Source of the DNA: Punica granatum
Lineage: Eukaryota > Streptophyta > Magnoliopsida > Myrtales > Lythraceae
Reading direction: 5' to 3'
NCBI RefSeq assembly: GCF_007655135.1
Contig: NC_045129.1
Location: 14,358,274 to 14,422,273, forward strand
DNA length: 64,000 nucleotides
Below the pieces are notes generated by a model. The model was not told where the DNA came from. It saw only the letters and a program-made list of their open reading frames with translations, and ran no database searches. The position numbers were made by a program, and so were the translations under genes. Positions 1-12,559 of the stretch are shown piece after piece; position 1 is the first letter of the stretch, and every line of letters starts with the position of its first letter.

Positions 1-3000
1 TTTTGCTTTAAAAATAATGTTTTTTAAGTGGTTACCATGCGGGATTTGCGACCATATTGAAATTTTACAATTTGCACAAAATCCAAGAAATGGATTTTAT
101 CGAGGTAAAGAGACCGTTCTTAACCCGAATAAGGTCAAAGAACTCTCGGCTCTTTCCTCTTGGGAATAGCTGTGGGTTTCCTTGACCCATTTCGGGTTTC
201 AAGCGTTCTCCTTAACCCAATTTCGACTATTTCTCGCATGCTCAAATGTTAAACATGGTAAATAACACGTATTCAACAAAGCCGGTATCGCCATGAGCTT
301 GAAAAACGCATTTAAACATACAAACATGCACAAACGCGTTATTTATGAAATCGATAAAACAATACCGGCTCCATGGATGCGGGAAAACATAAAGATTCGA
401 GAAACAACTCAAATCGGGGGAAGGAAACCGGTCTTGACCCGAAAAGGTCAAGAGTACCCTCGGTCACCTCTCCAAGAGGTTAATCCGAGAGGTATCTCGG
501 CTTTTCCGGGTCGATATGGTTCATCGACTTTGATTTAAACATTTCTCGATATGCTAGCACATTAAACGATAATAAACATGCATGATATAACATTGAAATT
601 GCATAAAAATTTAAACTTGGAATTGAAACATGCATAAAACCCCTTATAACCCCTCATAAACACAACAAAAATGTAAAAGTCCTAGCTCCTCTAAGTCGGG
701 AATAGTCATACCTAGTACTAGAATACAGGATGAGATTGTAAAAAGTCAGGTTGGACCTTTGTTGGGTCGGGTTTGGGCTATTTTTGCTTGAACAAACCCG
801 GATTACACAGACAGACCCGGTTGGGCAGTGTCTCGACCCGACTGGGCAGTTTTCGAGTCGGACGTCACCAGGGTGGCTCCCGATGGAATTTTGATGCAAG
901 GTCAGTAGCTCTTGATTCCTAAGAGACCCCCGTAGGTGGCTGTGGTGGTCGTTTGGCTCCAGACCTATCGGGTTGACCTGTATAGCCCTGCAAAGATCAC
1001 AGAAAATAGAATACGTATGGAAAACAAACCCGACTAGGCAGTTTTCGGGTCGGACGTCACCACGGTATCTCCCGATGGAATTTTGAGGCAAGGCCACTGG
1101 TTCCTGACTCCTAATTGACCCCCGGAGGTGGCCGCAGTGGTCGTTTTGCAAAAAGAGTCTCCAATAGACCCGATCTACAAGAAAACCCAAGAACAATCAG
1201 AAAATTCCACCTGACTGGGCAGTTGGGCTGTTTCTTCGTGATGGGTTAAAATCGATGGGTTTTTCTTGGATTTCTCGACTCCTTTACACCATAGGGTTGT
1301 ATGGGGAGGTGTTTGATGGGTTTTGACAACTTAAACCGACTCGAAAGGCCTTCAAACCCGGGTTGGAAGTTTTGACCCGAGAATGGCAGTTTTTCTGTTT
1401 GGTTCTATACTGAGCTGTTTCGATGGGTTGGAGGCTTCAAAATTAAATATAAGCTCGGAAATGGATAGAGGGGGTCAAAAACATGTGGGATATGAAGTTT
1501 GGTGAAGTTTGGATTTAAGTCGGAATGGTAAATACCATGATTCAGACTTAAGTCTTGAGGGTTTTTGCTTGTTGTTGGCTGAGTTCTTGCTTGCTCGATT
1601 GCTGCGGTTTGCTTGAGGCTCTTGGGAGTTTTTTCTTGATGAAAATGGCAAGTGTTGATGTAAGAGAAAGTGTCATGAAGTTGAAGAAGGCTTAGGCTAT
1701 ATATGCAAGCTAATGATGCAATTAGGCAAACAAAGTGTAATTAGGGGGCATGCTTAAAGGATCCGAAATTTTTAAGGGAATTAGGGTGGGGTTTTGATTG
1801 AATGAAGCATTAATGGATGGATGGTGATGGTGGAGTGTTGAAGTCGAAGACTTAGATATTTTGAAGAAGATAGAATTGCAAGTTGTCTTCTTGTCTTCAT
1901 GGATATGAAGAAGACAAAGGAGAAAAGGCCAAGGAAAAGGGCGGTATTGGGCAAGGTTACAGCTGCCCTAGGATAAGTCGTGGGTCCCACAGGCGTTGAG
2001 GGAAGTTCGGGACAAAGTTCGGGTCTCAATTGATCGCATGTTTGAGGTTCGTGGCTCAAACGAACGTCGATTTGTCAATGTGCGCGCGAAAACAATTCAA
2101 ACGAGCCCGAAATCATTCATTTTGCCCAAATGAATGTTCATGTGGTTTTTGGGCTCGGAAGTCGGTTTTGCCCATTTTAGGTGATCAGAGCAAAGTTAGC
2201 CGTTTTTTAATGGACATCTCGTGTCTGCATTCCGCTTTGATCATTTTGACGTTCATTGTCAATTGGACTGGATAATTGACCAATAAGCTGGTATTACAAA
2301 TGTGAAGCTGGATACGTCTTAGGAGTCCGAAACCGGATTTCTCAGAGTGCTTTCTGAGTTGCTTGGATGATCCGGAGATCGCTGCGATCTCTGTTTGTTG
2401 AGAACATACCTCGAAGGATTGAAAAAGTACATCTAAAACCCTAAAAACACTGTTTTGAGGGCCTAGATGGATTCTGCAATTCCATCTGAGAATTTCACAT
2501 TGAGCCTTGGGATGAATAGCACTGTATTGGCCAACCATCTGACGTCAAGTTTTCACAAAAAGGACTTCCGGTTATGAATTTTCGTAAAAAACGGTCTTTT
2601 CTACCATTCAGAGGTCATTCGGGAAACTGAAAGGAATATTGCAGTCTGATTTGCCCAATTGTTTCTGTCCGCTGTAGTTTTCGGGGTAATGCGGGGTCAA
2701 CTTCTTTTGCTGTTATTCTGTCAGACCAGTCTCCGGTTATTCATTTCCGAAGGACAGTATGCTTGTTCTGTCGCTTAGAAACTGCTCATGCTCTGTATGT
2801 CTGTGGGGCATGGCTGTGTCTGACATTTGGCATTAACTTTTCTCTGAGAAACCGACATTTTTGGACTCCCACTGAAAAGTTGTCTGTATACAGAAAGTTG
2901 TTCTGTATAGAGTAGATGATATGCAAAATACGTTTGAAGACACTTTTCATATGTTTGGCACTGATGTGGATTTTTGGAGTCCAATATTGGCTATCTTTCG

Positions 3001-3279
3001 ATGGTCGAGTGAACTATCGGAAAATAGGATCGTCCGCAGTGTATTTGAAAATGTTGGTTTTGAAATGTTGTTGAACTCTCTAGTCACTCTGTTGGTTGCT
3101 GGATGATTTTTTATGCTCATCTGTCGTGTGCTTGAATCATCTGCCTATCTCTGTTGACTTGAAAATGAGTAACAATTTGTTGTTCTGTTGAGCCTTCTTC
3201 GGTATCTGTGCTCAAGTCATAACCTGATTTGATGTGGTAGGCGTTGCCTAAATTTGTGAGCCAAAATAGGGTGCTAACA
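1..3279 (-). mobile_element. Tat/Ogre-type LTR (LTR0), cut by window edge
   Basis: Read on the minus strand this stretch begins at 3279 with TGTTAGCACCC and runs parallel to the plus-strand LTR that starts at 15519 (TGTCAGCACCCC). Matching blocks include the start (3117-3279 against 15519-15700), the middle block about a GTC-rich conserved segment (780-1150 against 17580-17990) and the far end (1-540 against 18170-18690). No polypurine tract lies beside 3279, so the rest of the element, if any, lies left of the window; it may also be a solo LTR. Reading frames inside it are not genes. About 3.3 kb of an LTR expected to be about 5 kb is visible. Confidence 0.8.
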
Positions 3280-3816
3280 TAAACAATTGGACTTAGCATC
3301 CTATTTTTTCAAACTTTTAGGATAAATGTGTGGGTCCAATTATTTGGAAGTTGAGCGAAAAATTTTTACGATATAAAATGTGAGTCCTAATCTATTTATT
3401 TCTTATGTGTGAATTGAACAACTACAGACAATGCATGCGATAAAGAGACGATCGAAGGAAGTATTCAAGGAAACTACGTCTTAAGAAATCAATTTAACCA
3501 AGCTAAAATTACAACATTATGTAGCATTCTTTCTAACGCCAGTAGCATAAAAACAAGTTGGATTATGAAATGGTAGCTACAGTGGTGAGTTTCTAGATAT
3601 TACATATTCATTAATTAGATGACAATATTAAAAAAGCATTTGCTCGTTTACCCCAGAAAGAAAGAATGCATATTACCTACCAAAATAATTTCCCCTAGAA
3701 AGACATGTAATTGGTAGCATTTTGCTTAGTTTGGAAGCTTTTAGCAATACTGTTAAGCATGGAAAGAGTGAGAAAGCGTCTTAAATTTGACAAAATTGCC
3801 TTTCCAAATTTACTTG
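3280..3816 (+). other. PG1 upstream flank, duplicated at PG2
   Basis: No gene seen. From about 3324 the sequence matches 23116 onward upstream of PG2, sharing a block at 3420-3600 that contains a GCTACAGTGG-type segment, so the PG1/PG2 duplication includes at least 600 bp of promoter. Bases 3280-3284 (TAAAC) directly follow the LTR terminus and may be half of its target duplication. Confidence 0.6.
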
Positions 3817-3825
3817 TATAAATAG
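3817..3825 (+). promoter_or_regulatory. TATA box of PG1
   Basis: TATAAATAG lies about 110 bp upstream of the PG1 start codon, in the same place and sequence context as in PG2 (23877). Transcription would be expected to start about 30 bp downstream. Confidence 0.6.
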
Positions 3826-3924
3826 AAAAACAGGAAAAATATTTTCACTAGATAGAACTGGTTTGTTTATCCCGATAGCCTGGTGACTACAGATTCATCA
3901 AATTCCACTCTTTTGGAATTTAGA

Positions 3925-6900
3925 ATGGTAAGAAACTTCTCTCAAAATGTGCTCGAACTAGCTAACATATAACATTATGATAGGTAAATCATATCTAGAG
4001 CCATGAATAATTAGTAAAACACATATTATCATAATGTAATTCCAAATCATATTTTTTTAGGGATATTCTTTCAGTTCGTATTTCTTTCAAATTAAATGTT
4101 TTAGTTAAAAATTATTGAAGAACAAAAATTAGACTAAATAACAACTGAGCGTTGTGTCCCTGCCTACAGGTATTGCATGTCATAGTAGCAGATGTCGTCA
4201 TGTATATTTGTCAATGTTTCATATTATCTTGCAGGATACTTTCATGATTCTACAGTTGGTTTTGTGCATTGCAATCGTGCAAGTTGCTCAAGCACAGGAC
4301 TTTAATGTGCTCAATTATGGTGCACGTGGAGACGGAATAACAGATGATTCTAAAGTACGTGTGTGGCCTTAATCAACCTTGTAACAAATAGTCGTAACAT
4401 TTAAGTGCTTTTATGCTCATAATGAAGTATTTGTGAAAATTTGAGATATCAAAACCCGTATAATCTAAAAAGATTAGCCGTATTAAATCCATTATGATTT
4501 TTATATTTTCATCTTTTAAGTTAGCATAAAATATCTTTTTTTATTTAATTTAATTTAATTTATTTATTTATCTGCAATTCGATAGGCATTTAGCAATGCA
4601 TGGAAAGCAGCATGTGGATCTGCATCAGGAAGTCCTACTCTTCAAATTCCACAGGGGATGAAATTTTTGCTCAAACCGATCACTTTCAAAGGTCCATGCA
4701 AATCTTCCACCATTCATGTCCAGGTATTAATTAATATATCTAGCTAACATTAATAACATCACTTTATGTAAAACATCGTACTCGTCATAAAGCAATCCAC
4801 ACTACACTGACTCTACCGGTCTGATAATAATCAAAACATCACTTTACCTCCCTTATAATTGAAAAGGGACTTCCGCATCCCGGTATTTAGCTTTGCTATT
4901 TCTATTACTGAATTATGTCATACGATTATTACTGAATTATGTCATACGAACTCATTTATAATCGAAAATAAAGGAAACTCATCTGTCATGCATGTGTCCT
5001 CGTTTGCAAACGGCCAGAGTAATAGTATCTACAAATAAAGGTGCACAAGAAACATGCTCGGTCACTTTCTCATGGACACTAATTTGCTTAAGATTCATTA
5101 TATACTTTTTTTAAAGATTCCTTATATATGTACATTGTGCGCACCGGAAAAAAAAAAGATTCCTTACTCATGGAAATTAATATCTAAAGAGATGGGTGAG
5201 ACTTCTTGGTCTCACTTTTGTTTTTCCAAAATACACATGACATATAATTTTTTTTAATACAAACCATTAAATGAAGGTTTGTAAAGTAAAATCACAAATA
5301 ATAATCACCCATTTTTTCTCACCCACTCTCCTTCCCATATTTTCTCTCTCCCCTCTCTCCTCTCCTCTCTTTCGCTCTTCTTCTTTCTCTTTATCTCTTA
5401 TTTTCTCCAGCCCTAATATCATATAAAATATTTTCTTTTCTCTCGTTATATTTTATGATTTATTTCTTTTCCTTAATTACTTACTAATCACTATTTTTGA
5501 ATAAGGTTTTTCATTCTTAAAGAATAAATCTATTCACATATTTTTTCACATATTAGCATTTTCGCGCCTGGCCCGAGTGGTTAGTCTCACTTCCCTTTTA
5601 TCATATTGATCATCCTAAATCTACTTCAATTATTAAGAACCATCGATTATCGATTAATTTGGACAAGTTATACACAAGAAACTGCCCACTAACCTCTCTT
5701 TCCATTCACATCTCATATTTTTGCTCTCCTCTCGCCCTCTCCTTTCTCCTTTGGTCCTTTCTTTCTTCATAAAAGAAGAAAATATAGTTGGCAATTTATA
5801 TTTTATTTTTTTATATTTAATTAGAAGTAATTATATTATTCTAATTAATATCTTATTTAAATTGTCAATTAAGCGAGGTCATATAGCTATTTATTATATT
5901 CTTAATTTGATATCTAAATAACAATTTTCATCTATTAATTCGAAAGTGGTTAGAATCTCTTTAATCGAATCGAATCGAAAAGACATAAAGATGAGAAACT
6001 TGCCTCAACTTTTTTGCAGTTGTTTGGGAGCATTATTGCACCCAGTAATCCATCGGCTTGGGCTGGATTTGACCGGAGCAAGTGGCTTATGTTTGAGTAT
6101 GTGAATGGACTCATCCTGGACGGAAACGGCCGAATAGACGGTCAAGGTTCTGCTTGGTGGCAATTGTGCGGGAAGGTTATTACACTATACCCGTAATTTC
6201 AATTGCACCTAGGTTCATAATTCACAATGTGAAAATATATTTTAGAAAATCAATGTGAGTTAGTCCAAGTGGATCGGCGAATCTTCTTATTAATCAAAGT
6301 CTCAGGCATGGATTTTGCATATGGAGTAAATCCATACCGAGAGATCTTTACCCCTCAGCAGGCCGACCAACGAGAACTGAATTGGTCGTGCCTCATTGGA
6401 CTTTCTAATAATATGGTCCACACTCACAAATACTATAATCATTTTATTAACGTCATCTTTTCTGTCGCGATGAGCCATATTAACTCAATATTGCTCTTTT
6501 TCGGTTTTGCAGAAGCGTTGCACGAGACCAACTGTAAGCATACGCCATCTGGCCAGCTTTGTTTTCACCAGCAACATTAAATTGGTACATTTATATGGTA
6601 CAGATATTGACATTGTCCAAATTAATGGGCAGGCACTGGTGTTTCATGCGACCAATAACCTTAAAGTCGACGGGTTGACCCACTTAAATAGCCAAAGGAA
6701 CCACATCTCTATTAACGGAGCAGATACCGTTGTGTTGTCTAACCTCCACATCTCAGCCCCTGAAGAGAGTCACAACACAGACGGAATTGATATTTCTAAT
6801 TCCAAGAACATCCAAATCTCGCACAGTAACATCTCGACCGGTACGGTAGATACATAAATTTACAATGTTCATCGAACAATATATATATGCAATAATCTAA

Positions 6901-7985
6901 GTGTGGAGGCTCCAAGCACTTCTCTAGGCACATTTTTCTGAAAACCACATCTTTCTTTTGTCTGTTGATCTACTATGTAACTTTAAAATAACCTTGCAGG
7001 TGATGATTGTGTCGCTATCAACGGTGGGTCATCCTTCATTAACATCAGTGACATGACATGTGGTCCCGGGCATGGTATCAGGTGCCTACTAGAGACATAT
7101 TCACGATGGCACTAAACATAGAAAACTTATAATTCTAATTTCAGTGATCTCCTTCATAGAGTCGATGCAGAGTTTCCGACATTGGATCGTATGAGATGCT
7201 CATTGATTGTTTAACGCAGTGTGGGCAGCTTGGGAAAGGCAGGAGCGTTTGAAACAGTGGAAGACGTTCATGTGCAGCATTGCACCTTTATAGGCACAAC
7301 AAATGGAGCTCGGATTAAAACCTGGCAGGTATTTTGAATAATTCCCATAATTGACACCGATTTTAGGTGACATAATTATCAATTGTTTGATATGATACAT
7401 ATGATACATATGATTAAAAGTTAAAGACATGTTTGTAAATTCATATTCATTTGGTTTTCTTCCTATCTGATCGATTTCTAGGGAGGGTCAGGGTATGCAA
7501 GGAGAATTTCATTCAAGGACATCACTTTGGTGGCTGCTCAACATCCCATTTTAATCTCCCAGTTTTACACTGACTTCACGGAATCATCCAGGCTCAATAG
7601 AACCATCACCACAAATGTAAGAAATCGATCATATGCAGTTCTCATATATTTTGTTACAGCGTTGAGGATATGTTTGGAATGACGGGCCTCTTTTCTTTTT
7701 CTGTGATGGCAAGCCCCGTAACTAATCTAGCTTTTTTATCAAATGTTCTTTTGTTAGGATCTGAAGGTTAGTGAGATTACGTTCGCTAGGTTCCATGGGA
7801 CATCAGCAACACCCAGTGCTATCACATTCCAGTGCAGCAGCCAGGGAGGTGGGTGCACTGGCCTCAGACTCGACCACATCCATATCACCTCTTCCACTGG
7901 TGGGAAAACCTTCGCCAATTGCAGCAGTGCTCATGGATCTTACCATGATGTCAGTCCTAGAGTTGATCATTGTCTTCTACGCTAG
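3925..7985 (+). CDS. PG1: polygalacturonase (GH28), ten exons, intact
   Basis: Predicted secreted enzyme hydrolysing alpha-1,4 galacturonan in pectin. Exons: 3925-3927, 4235-4354, 4586-4723, 6020-6175, 6513-6533, 6633-6840, 7000-7081, 7220-7328, 7482-7616, 7758-7985; 1,200 nt, 399 aa, open throughout. Exon 1 supplies only the ATG, followed directly by GTAAGA; exon 2 supplies the hydrophobic signal peptide (ends VAQAQ) and the [12 protein letters not shown] start of the mature beta-helix. Exon 5 is a 21-nt micro-exon (KRCTRPT). The four family motifs are present: NTDG (preceded by SH where PG2 has SP), GDDC, CGPGHG and RIK, giving the catalytic Asp residues, His and Lys. It resembles the Arabidopsis At3g15720-type group as I remember it; whether it acts as an exo- or endo-enzyme cannot be read from sequence. 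The start rests on the shared ATG/GT junction in PG2. Expression is unproven. Confidence 0.9.
4724..6019 (+). other. PG1 intron 3 (1.3 kb)
   Basis: No gene seen. It contains a pyrimidine-rich tract at 5320-5420 and a related one at 5690-5760, and a segment at 5110-5300 that recurs at 22075-22215. The part 5266-6019 corresponds to 27826-28587 in PG2 intron 3. Confidence 0.7.
6249..6423 (+). mobile_element. tRNA-derived SINE in PG1 intron 4 (old copy)
   Basis: It aligns with the copy at 28817-28999 in the same intron of PG2 and with a younger copy at 63690-63852. The promoter B box is degraded here. Being at the same site in both genes it predates their duplication. Confidence 0.6.
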
Positions 7986-8734
7986 CCATCTCCTCTATTT
8001 ACGGAATTAGGAACGTAAAATGTGTATTGTACCGATGCATTGGTTCTGCAATTTGTCATCTTTAGTTATGGGGTGATTGAATAAGGCAGCAGTTAATGTT
8101 ACAGCTTCTGTGTAGTGGAAATTGCAAATTCAGGAAGCAGTTAAGAATTTCTGATTCATGCTCTCGCCCCAGAAAAAGTCTCTGTTCATTTTGTCATTTC
8201 GGTGCGATTATGTTTTTTTTTAAAATTTATTTTGAGAACCGTCGCAGTGTAGTGCGACTTTTGATTCCTACGAAAAATGGCAGATAAAAACCGCCCCGCA
8301 TCCTACTTATATATATCCATCCTCACAATAGTCCCAATTGTTATCTTTCCTATGAAGCCCATACCAAGTCCGTAATCACCGGTCCATATCATACACGGTG
8401 TTGCTACGCTACAGAGCTTCCGTAAAAGGTGGATTTTATGGATGCTCCTTGCTATTTAGCAAGATAGCTTATCATTTAACAAGAGTTTTATTGTATTCAA
8501 AATAATAAATTTCTTACAATTAGTAATTATTTTCAAAATAATAAGTTTTTTATTAAATACCAAGTATCTTGCTATTTAATAAGTTTTTTTTATTATTTTG
8601 GTACCGATAATCACCCGACAATCTGCCACGTGACATGCTCTTATTGGTCTCAGCAAAAGCCTTCTTTTAAGGAGCTCATGTAGGGAAGTTAAACCCATTA
8701 TATATTCACATTAAATTAGTTTTATTAAATAAAA
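7986..8734. other. PG1 3' flank
   Basis: The first 100 bases match the PG2 3' flank up to 30580, where family X starts. The rest is AT-rich. Short inverted segments around CTTGCTATTTA (8450 and 8570) hint at a decayed small transposon, but no clear termini were found. No gene seen. Confidence 0.5.
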
Positions 8735-8814
8735 AATAATTAATACCATATCAGGACCACCAAGTTCCCTAGAATTACGAGGGCGAGGTCGCCAATACGG
8801 AGCAGGAAACGAGC

Positions 8815-10181
8815 GTGATGGGTATCACACGCTCAGGTCGCGTTTATCAGGGCCCAGAGCCTGCGGACAAAGGGAAGGCTCCTGCTACTTCATTCTCAGT
8901 CGTTCCAGAAGCCGCACCACTCCCTACGAAGAAGGTCACCGAGCAGGAAGCCAAAGCCTTCATAAAGGTGATCAAAGCAAGCGAGTACAAGGTCATTGAG
9001 TAGATGGGCAAGTCACCAGCCCACATTTCCCTGCTTGCCTTGCTTTTGAGCTCTGAGCCGCATTGGGATGCTCTGCTGAAGGTCCTTATAGCCACACAAG
9101 TCCCGAAGGAGACTGCACTAGATAGGATCGAAGAGACTGTCAATTCCATCTTCTCGAATCATATATCCTTCGTCGAGGATGAACTTCCGTCTGAAGGTTA
9201 GGGACACTTGTGAGCATTGCACATAGTTTGCAAGTGCAACAATCACATCGTCGATCGAGTCATGATCGACAATGGCTCCGCTCTTAACGTTTGCCCAGTC
9301 TCCACGCTGAAACAGATGAACGTGGATATGAGCCACATTCGTGCAAGCAAGATCACTGTTCGAGCCTTTGATGGCTCTAGGAGAGAAGTGAATGGAGAAA
9401 TCGATCTCCTGATCGATGTGGGTCCTTGCTCATTCTCTGTCACCTTCCAGATCCTTGAGATTCCCAATGCTTTCAGTCTGCTGCTTGGGAGGCCATGGAT
9501 TCACGCCATCGGCGCCGTTCCTTCATCACTACATTAGAAGCTGAAATTCTTCGTCGAAGGCAAACTCATCACTGTCAACGGTGAGGAAGATTATGCAATC
9601 TACAAGGAGACAGCCGTCCCTTACACCAGCATTAGAGAAGTTCAGAATCTTCCCTTTCACTCTTTCGACATCGTTTCTGTAATTCGAGATTACGGAGAAG
9701 TCAGTCCATCCCGGGCCGATTGCATGATTGGGAAAGTTCTGTTGAAGAACGACTACGTCCCCGGAACTAGACTCGGGGCACACGCTCATATAATTCTCCG
9801 ACCAATCAAAATGGAGGAATATCGTAATAGGAGGGGACTCAGTTTTCGCCCCTCCTGTCATGAGATCGTGCAAGCTCGTCGTGGAAAGCATCTCCACCGT
9901 CTTGTAGCACACTACGGGAAGCTCTCCAGGGGCATTCCGATTCCACCGCTTTCGCAGTTTTTCCTTGCACCACCACAGGTCATGGGAGGCACCTCCGATA
10001 GCCCATCCACTGAATTAGATGATTTCTCTTCGGATACAGCTAAAGCGTTCTTTGCTTTGCCAGCCATATATGCCGTTACTGAGAAGACATCTTCCAGGGT
10101 TCATATCCGCCCTGTACGGGAGGAAGAGGAGCTTACCAACTGGACTTTAGTTTCGCTTTACTCGGCCATGGTTGCCAATGT
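8815..10181 (+). pseudogene. Tat1 gag C-terminus and aspartic protease
   Basis: Remnant of the retroelement polyprotein. It starts near TRSGRVY (8824), continues through the KTPAH-type conserved stretch (9010) and reaches the retropepsin-like protease at 9217-9537, where VMIDNGSALNV holds the D-N-G-S active-site loop used in this lineage in place of D-S/T-G. In-frame stops at 9001, in the 9200-9225 stretch and near 9535 break the frame; comparison with Tat2 shows Gln, Tyr or Trp codons at those places. After the protease a spacer of about 215 codons (9540-10181) runs to a GTAAGA donor at 10182. The first base used is the first recognisable homology to Tat2, not a true start. Confidence 0.8.
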
Positions 10182-10371
10182 GTAAGACGGTCTTTGTATA
10201 TAATGCTACCTGCATGTCGGCAGTGCCATAAGTCACATGGCAGAAGAGAGATTTTTGTTATGACTTGTTAATAAAATCTCTGCGTGCTTTTTGAATTTCT
10301 ATGTCTAAATTCGTTTTCTCATACTCGCTTTCAGCTCTTTAATTTCTAAGACAATTCGCTTTCATTTCCAG
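10182..10371 (+). other. Predicted Ogre-type intron between protease and RT
   Basis: This 190-bp stretch has a GTAAGA donor at 10182 and a TTTCCAG acceptor ending at 10371. Removing it puts the protease frame exactly in phase with the RT frame (a split Val codon). Tat2 has a GTAAGG donor at the equivalent place. Introns at this position are known from Ogre elements; the boundaries here are inferred. Confidence 0.7.
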
Positions 10372-12010
10372 GCTCCAATCGAATCCAAATCACGGATGCA
10401 ATGATTCGAATTCATCCGAAACACGCCTCGAAAAGTCCCTTCCCATATACTTCGCGGAAGGACTTGACAAGGTCGGTCGCATGCCCGAGATAGAGGAGAG
10501 TTTGCATCGTTTCAAAAACCACCAACTCACCTCAATCGAGCCAACCGAAGAGATCAACATAGGCACTACAGAAGAACCACGCACCCTCAGGATCGGGACG
10601 GGTCTTGAAGTTGCACAAAGATCCTGGATTATCTATTTCTTAACAGAGTATCAAGAGGTCTTTGCTTGGTCTTACGCCGACATGCCAGGCTTAGACCCTT
10701 CAATCGTAAAGCATTTCCTCCCTCTCGACACTGAAAGGTTTCCACCCAAACGCCAACACTTACGGGGTCAACGAGCTGATCTTCTTCTCCGCATTAAAGA
10801 GGAGGTCGTCAAGCAGGTGGATGCGGGATTCTTGGAGGTATGCAATTACTCTGAATGGATAGCAAACATTGTGCCAGTGGAAAAGAAGAACGGGAAAGTC
10901 AGAGTCTGCATCGATTACCGAGACCTTAACAGGACCAGTCCTAAGGATAACTTCCCGCTGCCCCACATCGACGTCTTGGTGGACAATACAACACGTCACA
11001 CACAATTCTCTTTCATGGACGACTTCTCTGGATACAATCAGATTCAGATGGCCGAGGAGGATAAAGTTAAAACGACGTTCATCCCGATGTGGGGTACCTT
11101 TTGCTATAAGGTCATGCCTTTCGGTCTAAAAAATGCCAAGGCAAGCCATCAACGGGCAATGGTCACATTCTTTCATGACACGATACATAAAGAGATAGAG
11201 GTCTACGTCGACGACATGATTGCGAAGTCCAAAGAAGGTGAAGATCATCTGGTCAACCTTAAGCGGCTATTCGATTGTCTCAAGAAATACAAGCTCCGAC
11301 TTAACCCGGCGAAATGCACCTTTGGTGTTAAGTCAGGGAAATTGTTAGGGTTTGTAGTCAGTGAAAAGGGCATTGAGGCCGACCCCGACAAGGTCAAGGC
11401 GATCATGGAACTGCCCCCTCCATCGACAGTGCACAGAGTAAGAAGCTTCTTAGGACGGCTGAATTACATCGCGCATTTCATTGCAAATCTGACAGACAAA
11501 TGCCAACCGCTCTTCGGCCTGCTTCGCAAAAATGCAGCGGTAGAATGGGATGACGAGTGTCAGAAAGCCTTCGATACAATCAAGGCATATTTAGTTCAGC
11601 CACTGGTGTTGGTTCCACCTTCACCGGATCGTCCTCTCATTCTGTACCTGACAATACGCCGACAATCCATCGGATGCATTTTAGGGCAAAAGGACGATTC
11701 TACACATGCAAAGCGAGCAATTTATTATTTGAGCAAGAAGTTCACTGAATGGTAGTCTAACTACCCTGAGAGAGAGAAAATATGTTGCTCACTCGTGTGG
11801 GTCATGCAAAGGCTTCGATAATACACTCTCTATCATACTATCCGTTTATTGTCCAAGACGGATCCCCTGAAGTATCTATTTGACAGTCCATCCTCCATGA
11901 GGAACTTAGCCAAATGGCGTTGTCAGCTAACGGAATACGACATCGAGTACGTCTCGCGCACATCAGTGAAGGGCCAAGCAATTGCATATCATCTAGTAGA
12001 GTTCCTGATT
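10372..12010 (+). pseudogene. Tat1 reverse transcriptase and Ty3 RNase H
   Basis: Would copy the element RNA into DNA. RT covers about 10480-11560: the linker with FAWSYADMPG, the VCIDYRDLN finger motif, LPHIDVL, the MPFGLKNA motif and the YVDD catalytic box (about 11203) are all visible. The Ty3-type RNase H follows from about 11630 (LYLTIRRQSIG) to about 12010 and is broken by TAG at 11753 (Glu-Trp-stop) and TAA near 11828 where Tat2 has Gln. The TAG is not shared with Tat2. The domain is otherwise almost complete. Confidence 0.88.
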
Positions 12011-12082
12011 GATGACGATACACCAATCAACTTTGACTTTCAAGACGAAGAAATCCTCCAAGTGAGCGATAAGGAGGAGAAT

Positions 12083-12470
12083 CCTAGATGGAAGATGTAC
12101 TTTGACGGTGCAGTCAATTCCACCGGATCCGGTATTAGCACAGTGTTGATATCCCCTGAAGGACGTCATTTCCCTGTTGTAGCGAAGATCCACTTTCCTT
12201 ACACCAACAACGTAGCTGAATACGAAGCATGCATCTTTAGCTTGCAGGCAGCAATCGACCTCAAAGTCAAGGAGCTAGAAGTGTTTGGCGATTCCATACT
12301 CACGATTTTTCAGACGCTTAAACAGTGGAAAACAAAAGATTCAAAGCTAATGCCTTATCACAAATATCTCGAGGAATTGACAGAGAACTTCGAGAACATC
12401 TCGTTTACATACACACCACACATGAAGAACCAGTTTGCTGACGCACTCGCAACGCTCACATCTATGATGA
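12083..12470 (+). pseudogene. Tat1 second RNase H (archaeal-type, aRNH)
   Basis: A separate RNase H domain, starting at MYFDGAVNSTGSG, lies between the Ty3 RNase H and the integrase. The D-E-D-D set is visible: FDG (about 12100), EYEAC (about 12222), GDS (about 12289) and ADAL (about 12440). This stretch has no stop. Duplicated RNase H is typical of Tat/Ogre elements; the original Ty3 domain is usually thought to serve as a degenerate tether. Confidence 0.85.
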
Positions 12471-12559
12471 GCATTATGAAGGAGAATCTCATCGAGCCTC
12501 TCGAGTTTGAAATTGCCAAGGGCTCTACCCACTGCGACATGATCGAGGCTATCGATGGC

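Noticed and set aside
654..1196. 180-codon frame on the minus strand
   Set aside because: Lies in LTR0 and the matching part of the Tat1 LTR (17580-18070) does not keep the frame.
5566..5590. CTGGCCCGAGTGGTTAG resembling a tRNA A box
   Set aside because: No B box or cloverleaf follows, and the PG2 copy does not conserve it.
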